DNA of 46,713 nt from Verrucomicrobiota bacterium (GTDB taxonomy: Bacteria > Verrucomicrobiota > Verrucomicrobiia > Limisphaerales > CAIMTB01): the NCBI GenBank assembly GCA_963205105.1, contig CAUJJW010000163.1, positions 1-46,713 of the forward strand. The letters run 5' to 3'. Positions 1-10,800 of the stretch are shown one piece after another (positions within the stretch are counted from its first letter, which is position 1; every line of letters starts with the position of its first letter). The notes beneath the pieces are model-generated. The model made no database searches, was not told the DNA's origin, and was given only the letters and a program-made list of their open reading frames with translations. The translations under genes and the position numbers were made by a program.

Positions 1-421
1 CTCGCTCCCGAACCGCCCAGCACCACGTTCGCGTTCGGCACCAAGGCCGTGTTGGAGGAACTCGCCGTCACCGTCAGGTTTGCCGCAGCCGTCTCGGCGT
101 CGCCCACCGTGAAGGCCAACGGGCCCGTGTTCGCGTCCTCACTGATCGCCTGATTGGCAATGTCCGAAATCGTCGGCGTGTCGTTTACCGCCCGCACGTC
201 CACCGTGAACGTGTCACTTGAGCTCGCCGAACCGTCGCTCACGCTCACCGTCACCACCGTGGTTCCTGACTGGTTGGCCAGCGGAGTCACCGTCACCGTC
301 CGACTCGCTCCTGACCCGCCCAGCACCACGTTCGCGTTCGGCACCAACGCTGTGTTCGACGAACTCGCCGTCACCGTCAGGTTTGCCGCAGCCGTCTCGG
401 CGTCGCCCACCGTGAAGGCGA
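1..421. repeat. Near-identical 303-bp tandem DNA repeat inside the cadherin-like gene
   Basis: Bases 1-118 match 304-421 at an exact 303-base offset (101 codons) with only a handful of differences, whereas the repeats nearer the gene start are clearly diverged. The last repeats in the window therefore look recently duplicated or homogenised. Confidence 0.85.
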
Positions 422-1772
422 GAGCGCCGGTGTTGGCGTTCTCGTTGATGGTCTGATTCCCGAGGTCGGAAATTGTTGGTGCGTCGTTGACGGCGGCGAC
501 CGAAACGTTGAAGCGGGTGCCGGTACTGGCAGCACCGTCACTGACCGAAACCGAGATGGTCACTTCCCCGGACTGGTTGGGAGTCGGAGTGACCGTGACG
601 GTCCGTTTATTACCGCTTCCGCCGAAGACGATGTTAGCGAGGGGGACGAGCTTTACGTCGGTTGAATCTGCGGAAAGGACCAGTTTCTCGGCCGATGTGT
701 CGATGTCCTCGATTTCGAAGGAAATGGGACCGGTACTGGTATCCTCATCAATCTTCTGGTCCGGGATGTCAGAAATCGAGGGCCCGTCATTGATGGGATT
801 GACGCGGAGGTTGAAGGACTCCTCGGAAGTGGTGACACCATCGCTGGCGATCAAGGTAATGACAGCATCTCCGAACTGATTGGGAAGGGGTGTGACACGC
901 ACCGTTCTGATGAGCGTGGTTCCGGGGATGGTGGACAACACGATGTTGGCCTCGGGTACCAGCGCGACATTCGAGGAGCGTCGGGTGAGGCTGATCGCGG
1001 TGTTGCCCAGATCCACGTCGGACACGGAAAAGGAGAGCGGGCCGGTGTCCGTATCCTCGTCGATGGTGGTGTCGGGAATGTTGGAGAACACCGGCGGGTC
1101 ATTGACGGCGTTGACCGTGAGGGTAAATCGGGTGCTGGCGGAGAGAGCGCCATCGGAGACGAAGACACCGATGACAGCGCTGCCCGAGAGGTTGGCGACG
1201 GGAGTGACGGTCAGGGTACGACTGGCGCCCGAACCGCCGATGGCGATGGCGGAGGCGGGGACCAGGCCGGTGTTTGAAGATGAGGTGGTGAGGATCAACT
1301 GGCTCACCGCGGTATCGACATCGCCGATGGTGAAGGCCAGCGGACCGAGCTGCTGATCCTCATTGGTGGTCTGGTTGCCGAAGTCGGTGATCGTCGGAGC
1401 ATCGTTGACGGCGCGCACTGTCACCACGAAGGACTCGGTATCGGTCCCGGCGGGATCGGTGACCGTGAGGGTGATGGTGGCGGAGCCGGTCTGATCGGCG
1501 GCTGGTGTCACAGTGACGGATCGGGAGCCGCCGGTGCCGGCGATGACGATGCCGGACGATCGCACCAGCGTGCTGTTGTCGGAACTGCCGGTGACGGTGG
1601 GCGTGCGGGACTGAAAACCTGTGATACTGAAATCAATGGCACCGGTGCTGGCGTCCTCGGCAATCGTTCGGTTGGCGATGGCGGAGATCACGACAGCGCC
1701 CGATGCACGATTAGGCGCCAGCAGGAAGAATCCTGCGAGGAGCAACCAGCATGGGAGGAGGACCGCCTTCAT
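1..1772 (-). CDS. Secreted tandem cadherin-like (tandem-95 type) repeat protein, 3' end off window
   Basis: An open frame runs on the minus strand from ATG at 1772 to the left edge (590 codons, no stop seen). The N-terminus (MKAVLLPCWLLLAGFFLLAP, then NRASGA) is a clear Sec signal peptide. The rest is at least five repeats of about 101-103 residues. Each begins with A-V-N-D-x-P-T/x-I-S/T-D, continues with N-Q-T-x-x-E-D/N, S-S-S/D-N-x-x-L-V-P and G-G-S-G-x-x-R-T-V-T-V-T-P, and ends with V-S-D-G. This is the pattern of bacterial cadherin/Ig-like tandem-95 repeats, which build rod-like surface or adhesion proteins. An in-frame TGA at 1817-1815 (stop of the upstream gene) limits the start; ATG 1772 is the first ATG after it, with no obvious Shine-Dalgarno. 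It lies 42 bases downstream of the IgGFc-domain gene and is probably co-transcribed with it. Function beyond surface exposure cannot be inferred, and any C-terminal anchor is outside the window. Confidence 0.88.
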   Translation of the reverse strand, partial: MKAVLLPCWLLLAGFFLLAPNRASGAVVISAIANRTIAEDASTGAIDFSITGFQSRTPTVTGSSDNSTLVRSSGIVIAGTGGSRSVTVTPAADQTGSATITLTVTDPAGTDTESFVVTVRAVNDAPTITDFGNQTTNEDQQLGPLAFTIGDVDTAVSQLILTTSSSNTGLVPASAIAIGGSGASRTLTVTPVANLSGSAVIGVFVSDGALSASTRFTLTVNAVNDPPVFSNIPDTTIDEDTDTGPLSFSVSDVDLGNTAISLTRRSSNVALVPEANIVLSTIPGTTLIRTVRVTPLPNQFGDAVITLIASDGVTTSEESFNLRVNPINDGPSISDIPDQKIDEDTSTGPISFEIEDIDTSAEKLVLSADSTDVKLVPLANIVFGGSGNKRTVTVTPTPNQSGEVTISVSVSDGAASTGTRFNVSVAAVNDAPTISDLGNQTINENANTGALAFTVGDAETAAANLTVTASSSNTALVPNANVVLGGSGASRTVTVTPLANQSGTTVVTVSVSDGSASSSDTFTVDVRAVNDTPTISDIANQAISEDANTGPLAFTVGDAETAAANLTVTASSSNTALVPNANVVLGGSGA

Positions 1773-1814
1773 GGCATGGGTGAGGGATTTGGAGAAGGGT
1801 GGGATGCCGATGAA

Positions 1815-4802
1815 TCACTCCTTGAGCTTGAGCCGGAGGAAATAGGCGCTGTTCGTTCCCTCCTGAAGGGGCTGTCGAACCTTGAAGAACGCGCGTTCGT
1901 AGCGGCCCCCGGGTAACGGAGCGAGACGGCCGGGCAGTTCCTCTAGGAGATCGGCTCCGGACAACCAAGCGGTCCCACCCAGGGAGGGAATACCTTCCAA
2001 CTCGATTTGGGGGCCTGACTCGGTGCTGAGCCGCGGCAGAACGACCACGGGGAAGAGCCCCCAATCGTCCCGCTCGGACCGAATCTCAAGCAACGATCCC
2101 AGTTTGTCTTCCTGGATCGGATCGGTGCCGAGGGCTTCCTCCATGGCATTCGAGAGACCGTCCTCGTCGGGATCTGCCTTCGTCCCCCAAACCGTCGCTT
2201 CCAGGGCGGGGTTGGCTGCGGTGTCGGGGCCGAACTGCTGGGTTGGCCAGCTATTGCCCACCGTGAACTTCACCACGCACTCTGTGGTCTTTCCGGTGCT
2301 GTCGGTCGCGCTGACCGTGATGTCATAGGTTCCCGGTTGAAGCGGCGTTCCAGCGGGTGGCTTTTGGTTCACTGACAACTGCCCTTTTTCCGAGCAATCA
2401 TCAAAGACGTCAGCGCGCAGCGTTAGGTCTGGGACCAAGCCAACGCAGCCGGTGGCTCCAGGAACCTGCTGACAATAGACGGTGATGTCCGGCGGACAGG
2501 TCAGAATGGGTGCCGGAGATCCTTGGAACCGCATACCACCCGGATAGCCGTACGAGTCGAACTCTGAGAAGCCGTACGCCATCATTCCAATCTCGGTTTG
2601 GCCCACCACGACGTAGGAGGTATTGGGTTGCAACCTGAGCTGCACGAAGGCGAACCCCGTCGGGAGTGCCCCCCGGGTGATGTCTGCGGGATTCCAGGCC
2701 GAGACCGGAGTTCCGTTGATGGTGACGATCTCCAAGATGGAAGCCGACCGGCCGATCAAGTGAAGGTAATGGTTCTCGAAGTCGCCGACCGGCGGCGTGC
2801 AGAAGCGATATTGACTCAGCCAGGAAGCCGCGGGCTGCACCAGAGTCATGAACGGGTCGGCGGCGACCACCAGATCGGCATCGGAGCTGTTGGCGAACTG
2901 GGTGACGAACGAAGGCGCGCGGCAATCGATCCGGGTCGGTCGTTCCAGCACTAGATCGCGGTGCTCGCCCCGTTGCAGCACGAAACTCTGGCTTCCCGCC
3001 AGGGTCACGACGGTGACCAAGTTGTCGTTGTCCGAGGATAGCACCCGCATCGTGTCGCTCTTTCGGGTGGCGAGGGGCACGACGAAGAAGGTGCTGCCCC
3101 AGCTCGCCACCGGGAGCAGTTCCTCGACGATCGTGTCGCAGAAGAACTGGTTCACCGATTGGATGTTGGCACACCGATGCGAGCCAAAAACGCCGATGGG
3201 CTTGTTGGAAACGATTCGTGTTCCAGTGATGTCGGCGGGCTGGGCCGCTTCCTGGCGCAACTGGTAGGTCTCACCTCGGTTGAGCTTGATGACGTAGGGC
3301 ACGGATGCGGGATGGGGTCCCACTTTGGCGCGGGGAGTGACGGTGACTTCCGTCCCGTTGGCCACAGCGACGATGGCGAACTGGGACCCGTTCAGAATGG
3401 GAATGCCGTCGAAGACGTTGCCGAACGAGCTGATGAGGTAGTCGGTCCCCAGGCAGGGCGTGGGCAGGGCGAGGAAGGAATCCGTGGAGAAATCCATGCG
3501 TGTGGTGCCGTACACCGCAACGCGTGCTGTGGTGACGATGTGCACACCCTTGCGTTCGATCGTGTCCGGGCCGGACAACTCCGCTGCTCGCGGAAGCTCC
3601 ATCCGGAGCGCGCCCGATGGTGGGATGATGAAATTCCGGGGGTAGCCCGGGATGTTGAGGCCGGGAATCTCGACGACACCCTGGGTCTGCGGCACGCCAG
3701 CGATGCAGAGAGTCAGATGGAGCGGCGTGTCCGCCTCCTGAAGGTAGTTCTCCGGGAAGGTGATCCAGAAGTCCTTGCCGTTGGTTTCCTTCACGCATTC
3801 ACCTCCCGTGGGCGGCGTGCGAACCACCTCCAAGCAAACCTGGCTCGGCGCCACCAGGAATCGGTCGTCGGTCAGACCAAAATTGAGTCCATGAAACGCG
3901 AGCACATTGAGCCCGGGCTTGAGCAGCCCCACAAAGGCACTCAGGTCGAGCCACTCCCCCGCAAGAGCGGCAGCATCCGGACGGTCGAGGGTTGCGCCCG
4001 CGAGAAAGTCCAACTCAACCGGGGCATTGCGCCGGGCCACCTCGGCACCGTTCAAGTAGGCGACGAAGCCGTCGTCATAATGCATCCGCAGCTTGAGACC
4101 CACGGCCACCGCGGGCACGGCGGGCACGTTGAACGGAACACGAATGTAGCAGGAGGTGTTGATCCCCTTCATCGGCGCAAGAACGTCGGTACCGATGAGA
4201 CCCCCGTACGGACTGGGATTCTTGGTGTCATACCCAATACCCGTGACCCCGCGGATCCATCCCTTGTCGTTGAACCCCGGCAGGGTCCATTCGAGACCGA
4301 TGTCATCGGTGGGAACCCACACGCGGGCGACCGTACGTTCTTTGATCAGCGAAACCCCGTCGCAGGCGCATCGATCGGTCCGGTCGGTGAAGGTGTCCAC
4401 CCGGGCTTGTTGGGGGTTGTAGAGACCGCAGTAAGGAACACTGCAGTCGTAGGTGAAACTGGTGTGCAACATCCCACCTGGCCCAACCGGACGACGGTCC
4501 TTCCCGGACGCGAAGATCCGCAGGACCTGGCCCTGCGTGAGTGTGTGACCGGCGGGCACCTGCCAGCGGTTGGGCACCTGCGGGTCGTCGCTGAGAAAAT
4601 GACCTGCGAGATTGGCCGTGGTTGCCGAGAGAATTTCGATGTAGGCCGGGTAATCGCCGTCCTCGTCCGGAAACGTGGAATTCGCTGCAGCGGGCACGAC
4701 AGTGACGATTTGCAAGGGCGCCTGCTGCGCCAAGGCAGGGCAGCCCAGCAAGACGACCGCAAGCAGCATCCACGACATTGAGAACAGTGGCTTCATCGGC
4801 AT
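1815..4802 (-). CDS. Secreted multidomain protein with IgGFc-binding domain, 995 aa
   Basis: The N-terminus (MPMKPLF, a hydrophobic run, then CPALAQQ) is a signal peptide, so the product is exported. Residues ~30-105 resemble a lamin-tail (LTD) domain (YIEILSATTANLAGHFLSDD). Residues ~150-320 form a jelly-roll-like segment common in verrucomicrobial surface proteins. Residues ~335-765 match the IgGFc-binding domain: GKDFWITFPENY, then long VxVYGTT, LISSFGNVF and NGTEVTVTP blocks. Residues ~765-855 are HYR-like (CPPDITVYC, TYDITVSATDSTGKT). Residues ~876-902 are a calcium-binding Asp-rich loop (DPDEDGLSNAMEEALGTDP). The C-terminus (YFLRLKLKE) is a beta strand with no sorting signal. ATG 4802 was chosen because a GGGAG sits six bases upstream; ATG 4796 is an alternative. 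It lies 19 bases after the giant gene and is clearly in its operon. The ligand is unknown; IgG binding should not be assumed. Confidence 0.88.
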   Translation of the reverse strand: MPMKPLFSMSWMLLAVVLLGCPALAQQAPLQIVTVVPAAANSTFPDEDGDYPAYIEILSATTANLAGHFLSDDPQVPNRWQVPAGHTLTQGQVLRIFASGKDRRPVGPGGMLHTSFTYDCSVPYCGLYNPQQARVDTFTDRTDRCACDGVSLIKERTVARVWVPTDDIGLEWTLPGFNDKGWIRGVTGIGYDTKNPSPYGGLIGTDVLAPMKGINTSCYIRVPFNVPAVPAVAVGLKLRMHYDDGFVAYLNGAEVARRNAPVELDFLAGATLDRPDAAALAGEWLDLSAFVGLLKPGLNVLAFHGLNFGLTDDRFLVAPSQVCLEVVRTPPTGGECVKETNGKDFWITFPENYLQEADTPLHLTLCIAGVPQTQGVVEIPGLNIPGYPRNFIIPPSGALRMELPRAAELSGPDTIERKGVHIVTTARVAVYGTTRMDFSTDSFLALPTPCLGTDYLISSFGNVFDGIPILNGSQFAIVAVANGTEVTVTPRAKVGPHPASVPYVIKLNRGETYQLRQEAAQPADITGTRIVSNKPIGVFGSHRCANIQSVNQFFCDTIVEELLPVASWGSTFFVVPLATRKSDTMRVLSSDNDNLVTVVTLAGSQSFVLQRGEHRDLVLERPTRIDCRAPSFVTQFANSSDADLVVAADPFMTLVQPAASWLSQYRFCTPPVGDFENHYLHLIGRSASILEIVTINGTPVSAWNPADITRGALPTGFAFVQLRLQPNTSYVVVGQTEIGMMAYGFSEFDSYGYPGGMRFQGSPAPILTCPPDITVYCQQVPGATGCVGLVPDLTLRADVFDDCSEKGQLSVNQKPPAGTPLQPGTYDITVSATDSTGKTTECVVKFTVGNSWPTQQFGPDTAANPALEATVWGTKADPDEDGLSNAMEEALGTDPIQEDKLGSLLEIRSERDDWGLFPVVVLPRLSTESGPQIELEGIPSLGGTAWLSGADLLEELPGRLAPLPGGRYERAFFKVRQPLQEGTNSAYFLRLKLKE

Positions 4803-4821
4803 TCGAGGCTCCCGTGCATGA

Positions 4822-7800
4822 TCACGGCTCGATGTTCTCCACGTTCAGATTCACCAGAACGAGCGTGAGATTGGGGCTGATCACCTGGATGGCGTTGCTG
4901 GCCACATCCACAGCGTCCACGGGAATCCCCGCCAGGGTGTCGGAACCTTCGTCCACATTCTCCAGCACCAGGTCCACACCCAACGGGACGGTGAGATCGA
5001 AGCGATAGGTGTCGTTCCCACGGCCGCCCCAAGCGATGTCATTGCCGGCGCGCCCTTCCAATTGGTCCTCGCCCGCACCACCCGCGAGGATGTCATGACT
5101 GCCACCACCGATCAGCGTGTCGTTCCCGCCCAGCCCCAGCATCGCCACCCGGCCGAGGGTGAATCCGGAGGCATCCATGACATTGTCACTCGCCCCACCC
5201 AGGAGCACCGCCTGCTCGATCGACACAAGGCTGTCGAGTTCCACCCCGACCAGCAGCTGGCCGTTGGTCAGTTCAAATGTGTCGTCGCGGACTTCTTGAA
5301 CCGTATCGGTGCCACCCGCGCCGTTGAGGACATCATCGCCGAGGCCGCCGGAAAGGAGGTTGTCGGCCGCATTGCCGGTCAACTGATCGTTCATCGATCC
5401 GCCAATGACGTTCTCGATCAGCGCGGCCGGGGTGATGTGCACCGTCAGATTGCCGTTCACCACCTGCGGACCTGCCGTATTGCCCAGGTTCATCTGAATC
5501 GCCTGGGTTGTCGTCTCGGAGAAGTCGAAGGTGTCGGTGCCACCCGAGTCCAGAATCACGTCCGTACCCAGGGCTGAATCGGCATCAAATTCATAGCGAT
5601 CGGTATCGGCACCGCCGCTCAGAAGATCATTGTTCGCACCGCCAACCAGCGTATCCGAGCCATTCAAACCGGCCATGGCGTCGATGCCGGAGCGACCCTC
5701 CAACCGGTTGGCGAGCGAGTTTCCGATCAGAATGTCGTTCTGTTCACCGCCGATGGCGTTCTCGATTGCCGGTGATGCGTCGACCAGGTTCAGCGTGAGG
5801 TTGGCGTGCACCACCTGGGCCGCGGCCGGGATGGATAGATTGACCGAAAGCGCGACGGTGGTGGTGGATGAGAAGTCGAGCGTGTCGATGCCCGACGTGT
5901 CCGCCACGAGATCCAGGCCCAGCGGACCATCCACATCGAACACGTAGCGGTCGTCACCGGCTCCACCCTGCATTGCGGTGTTTCCGGAGCCGCTCACCAG
6001 CGTGTCATTGCCGTCCCCACCGAGGAGGAAACTCACTCCCGAACCACCGATCAGCGTGTCGTCACCACCCAGACCACTGAGGATGGCCTGACCGCTGAAG
6101 CCGGACGCATCCAGAACGTTGTTCCCCGGACCACCGGTGAGGTTCGCTCTCTCGATGTTGACCGCGGAGATGTTGCCGTTCCCACCCGAGACGATGATCG
6201 AGGTGTCGGTGACTGTGTAGTTCCCATCGCCCGCCGCCACCACGGTGTCCCCGGCAACATGGCCGGCACCGTCGATGGTGATGTCGCCGCTGGTCCAGCC
6301 GGTGGCGTCGAAAATATTGTCCCCGGGCCCACCCACCACGCTGAGGCTTTCGATGCTGGTGATGGTGTCGAGTTCGGAACCCTCGGTGGCGCTGTCCTCG
6401 TCGATCAGAACCGAACCGTTCAGCAGGGTGAAGCGGTCGGCATCGCGGGTGATCACGATCTGATCCGTCCCATTGCCGCCATCCATCAGGTCATTGCCCG
6501 TTCCGCCGTCGAAGATGTCGTTGCCTTCGCCTCCCGTCAGGGTGTCGTCCCAGGGCGTGCCGATCAGCCGATCATTTCCGAGGCCGCCGTTGAACGTGAA
6601 TGCCCCTCGCGGTTGACCTCCAGCATCAGGCGTCAGCGCTGACCCGTCGATCACGTCATCGGTGGCACCGCCGGTGATCTGGAAGATCTCGAACCCGGTG
6701 AGATCAATGGTCTGATCCACCACGGTGTCCACCACCGGATGGTCGAGCGTGATCCGGACGCCGGAGGGGCCAAAGTCCAGCAGTTGGAAGTCGGCCGACG
6801 CCGTCATCAGGAAGCGATCGGCGACGTGTCCGCCACCATCGATGTCCGCATTGCCGGTCCAGCCCGTCAGGTTGAACACATTGGCAGCGGCGCCACCCAG
6901 GAGGCTAGCATGCTCGATCCCCTGAATGGCATCGATCTCCCCGTTGCTCTTGAAAACGTTCGCGTCGTTGAGGGTGAAGTGGACGTTGCCGCTGTCCTCG
7001 AGGGTGTCGGTACCATCGCCACCGGCCATGGTGTCGAAGCCGGGCCCGCCCTGGAGCACATCGTCTCCGCCCAGACCCAGGAGCGTGTCGTTGCCGGGAC
7101 CGCCGCGAAGGGTGTTTGCGTTGCCGTTGCCCGTGATGAAGTCGCCTTGATCCCCGCCGATCACCTCCTCCAGCCCGCCAGCGCCCAGGACCAAGGTCAG
7201 CCCGCCAATTACCTGGGGCGTGCCCAAATTCAAATCCACAACCACCGCCACACCCTGCGTCTTCGAGAAGTCGAGAATGTCGCGACCCGTCAGGTCGCTG
7301 AGATCCTCAATCACGGTCTCGATCCCCCAGTTCAGATCCGCGTCGAAGGCATACGTTTCGCTGCCACCACGGCCTTCCAGGGTGTCATTGCCCGGTCCGC
7401 CCAGCAGGAGGTTGTCGCGGGCGTTGCCGACCAGGACGTCATTGCCCGTCCCGCCGAGAACCGCATCCAGATCCTCATCGGTGTAGAGGAGCGACAGCGG
7501 TGCACCGGCCCAGGCGGTTTTCGGAGTGTTCAGGAGGGAGAGGTCAATGGTGAGGTTCTGCCCCAGCGCGGTGAAATCGAGGGTGTCGAAGCCCTGATCA
7601 TTGGCCGCTGAGGCGCCATCGCCGTTGCCCACCACGGTATCGGTGCCGGTGTCGGCGGTGGTGAACACGAAGGTGTCATCACCATCGCCGCCAATCATTT
7701 CGTCGTCGCCTCCCTTGCCTTGGAAGGTCACGTCGCCGGAGTACTGGGCGGCGTTGAGTTTGTTTCCGCCCGGCCCACCGATGAGGTGGGAGGTTTCCAC

Positions 7801-10800
7801 CCCCGTCAGGGTGTAGAGCGAGCCATTGCCCAAGGTAAGGCTGGCACGGTCATGACCATTCAGGAACTTGGCGGCCGCGAGGAAACCGAACTCGGTCTTG
7901 GCTTGGGGCAGACCAATCATGCCTCCCAGGGGAGCGGAGCTTTGGTTCCCCAGGATCAAGGACTTGGTAGGCCCATCCTCGATCGCGCCCGCCGTGGAGA
8001 TGGAAGGCAGGAGGAACTTGGCGACCGGCGACAGCAGCGTCAGGGACTCACCAATGCCATCCTTCAGCGTCATGTGGACGTCGTTGTCCACCACCAGCCG
8101 GTCGGAACCGAAGAAGCCGAACACCTCAGCCGAACCGGTCCAATCGGTGAGGGTGAAGACGTTGTTGCCCACGCCGCCGAGCAGCCGCACGTGTTCAATC
8201 CCGGTGAACGTGATGGTGGTGTCAAAGTTCGTCCCCGGCAGATCGAAGCGAAGACGATCGGCTCCGCCCGGGCCAGCACCCTGCTCCACGAAGTGGTCCG
8301 CATCCCGGGTGCCTTCCAGCACGTCCCGATCGTAGTTCCCTTCCACGATGTCGTCGCCCCAGCTAACCGCGATCAGGTCGTCGCCCAGGCCCGCATCGAT
8401 GATGTCAGAGCCGTACCCACCATCGATCAGATCATCACCGCCCTGCCCGAAGACGCGGTCGATGTTCCGGCCGGCGTCGATGGAATCGTCACCGGGACCG
8501 CCACTGAACTTGACCTCCAGGTAGGGATCCAGGACTGGCGGAGGCGAAGGATCGCCCGGGGCAGGCTGGAGGAAGCGGCCGGGATGCAGATGCTTCGGGA
8601 TGTAACCCGAATCGCCCAGAATCAGATCCCAGTCATCGCCTCCCCGAATGGTGTCGTTGTCTTCGATGGCGGCGGCAATGTCCTGAATGATTAGCCGGGC
8701 TTCGCCCAGGGGAGCCCCGGTGGCGGCGTAGAGGTTCAGCTTCAACTGCACCGATTCGCATTCGTCGATGGGTCCATCGGCGAGAATCTTGACGGTGACG
8801 GTCCTCTCATACTGCCCGACTTCGAAATTGATGACGGTCCGGACGGGTTCGTAGTGGACGTTCTCCTGGGCGGCATCCGGCAGGCCCTGGAGTTCTTCGG
8901 TCCACAAGACCACCGCCTCTTTGCGCGTGGCATCGCCCCGTACCAGTTTGATGACCGCGTAGGAATCCTCTTCGCCCTGGCCAACGATGTAATTGGGCTT
9001 GTGGAAGACGACCTCATCCGAGGTGGGCAGCTGCGGCCCCGGCTGGATGGTGATATCGAGGTCGTAGTTGGCGTTGGCCGCCAGATCAAAGACCGGCGAC
9101 CGGAAGTTGTCGGGATCAATGTTGGGCGTCGCGGAGTAACCCTGGGGCACGTAGAACTCGAGCTGATACTTGCCCGGGAAGACACCGGGGAACGAGTAGT
9201 TGACCGGGAGGCCCGCGGTGGATCGCACGGTGTCGACCACGTTCCCCTTGTCATCGAGGAGGTTGATCACCATCCCCGAGTAGGGAAGCGGCAGAAGCGT
9301 CGGAGGATCGATCAGAACCCAGCCCGAAACCGAGGCATTGTTGCCCATGCCCACGGTATCCACGTCGAAGATCAAGCCGTTCAGTGGCCGCAGCCACTCG
9401 TAGGTCTGGCCGGCCGGAGGGTTCAACGGGTCGAGCGCGCGAATCTTGGCGTCATACTGGCCTTGATTGATGGGCGACCAGTGGTTGGTGGCCGTCTGCC
9501 AGTGGCCGCCGACGACATGATCGTCGCCCGCACCCGCGTCGATGAAGTCATTCCCAGGCCCACCAAACACGGTGTCATCCGTGCCTCCGCGACCCACCGG
9601 CTCCGCGCCATCGCCGAAGCCAAACTTGAGCGGCTTCGGGGCATACCCGACCGGGGTGAAGAGTTCGAGGCCGCTGCCACCGAGGAATTGAATGACCTGG
9701 GTATCGTTCTCGGTGGTCAGCTCGAACCCGGTGTAGAACTTCAGTTGTGTTTGGCTGGGATGAAGTTCGGTGAGGCTCGATTCGATGACCCGCAACGTGA
9801 CATCGCCGTAGGACGAATCGACATCGTACCTGCCATTGTTGTCCGTGACGTCGATGTCGAAGAAGGGATTGTCCGGATTGGTGGCGACGACCACGACGCC
9901 TTCGAGTCCGCGTTCGTCGAAGTCGAAGAATCCGTTCCGGTTGCTGTCCAGGAAGACGTATCCCGTGATGGTGTCGGTCTCGTCGTCACGGATGATGACC
10001 GTGCCCTTGTGATTCTTGAGTTGGGCGTGCTCGATTCCGGTAAGCACGAGACCAAAGCTCTCAGGCGCCTCGAGCAGGGCATCGTTCTTGATCGGGATCT
10101 CGATCACACCCTCGGTCCCGCCATCCACGATGACCTGCATGTCGACGAAGCCCGTCGCCCCGTCGTAATCGAGAACGTCGAAGGCGGTCAGATCCACCGT
10201 CTTGTAGAACACCCGGATGCCGAACGCCTGGGTGGTGGAGAAGAGGCGGAAGACCACTTTGGCATCGAGCCCCTCGGTCACGGTGACCACCGGATCGAGG
10301 AGCTGCACCAGGGGAAGCTTCTCGTTGTCGAGAATCGTGAGAGTCGCCACGAAGGGCGCGGCGCTGGCCGGCTTTCCGGTGAAGCTGCGCATCGTGAGAC
10401 GAACAGTCTCGTCACCTTCCCAGATCTGGTCGTCGAGGATCGGAATCTGAACCGTCTTCACGAACTCATTCGCCGCGAAGTTCACCAGGAAGCCGCCCCC
10501 GGTGTAGTCCGCGCCGCTGGTCGCGGTGATGTCCTGGGTATAGAAAATCGCGCTGGCCGCCCCGACACCGTCCGTCTTGATCAGGGTGATCAGGGCGAAG
10601 GGCTCGTACTCGTGAACAAAGTACTGGGTCTGGGCGAAACTGATGGGAGACAGGCCGGCGTTGCCGGAGCCGGTGTCATTGTCCTGGATGCGAATGACCC
10701 CGTGATTCTGGCCCACCACCGCGTTCTCGGCCGCCAGAAGATTGATGAAGAAAGTCTCGACTGGTTCCGGGAAGGTGTCCTGGTCCCGGGTGCTGACGAT

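Noticed and set aside
3159..4781. A 540-codon plus-strand frame opposite the IgGFc-domain gene
   Set aside because: Antisense shadow; the minus-strand frame has a signal peptide and recognisable domains, this one has neither.
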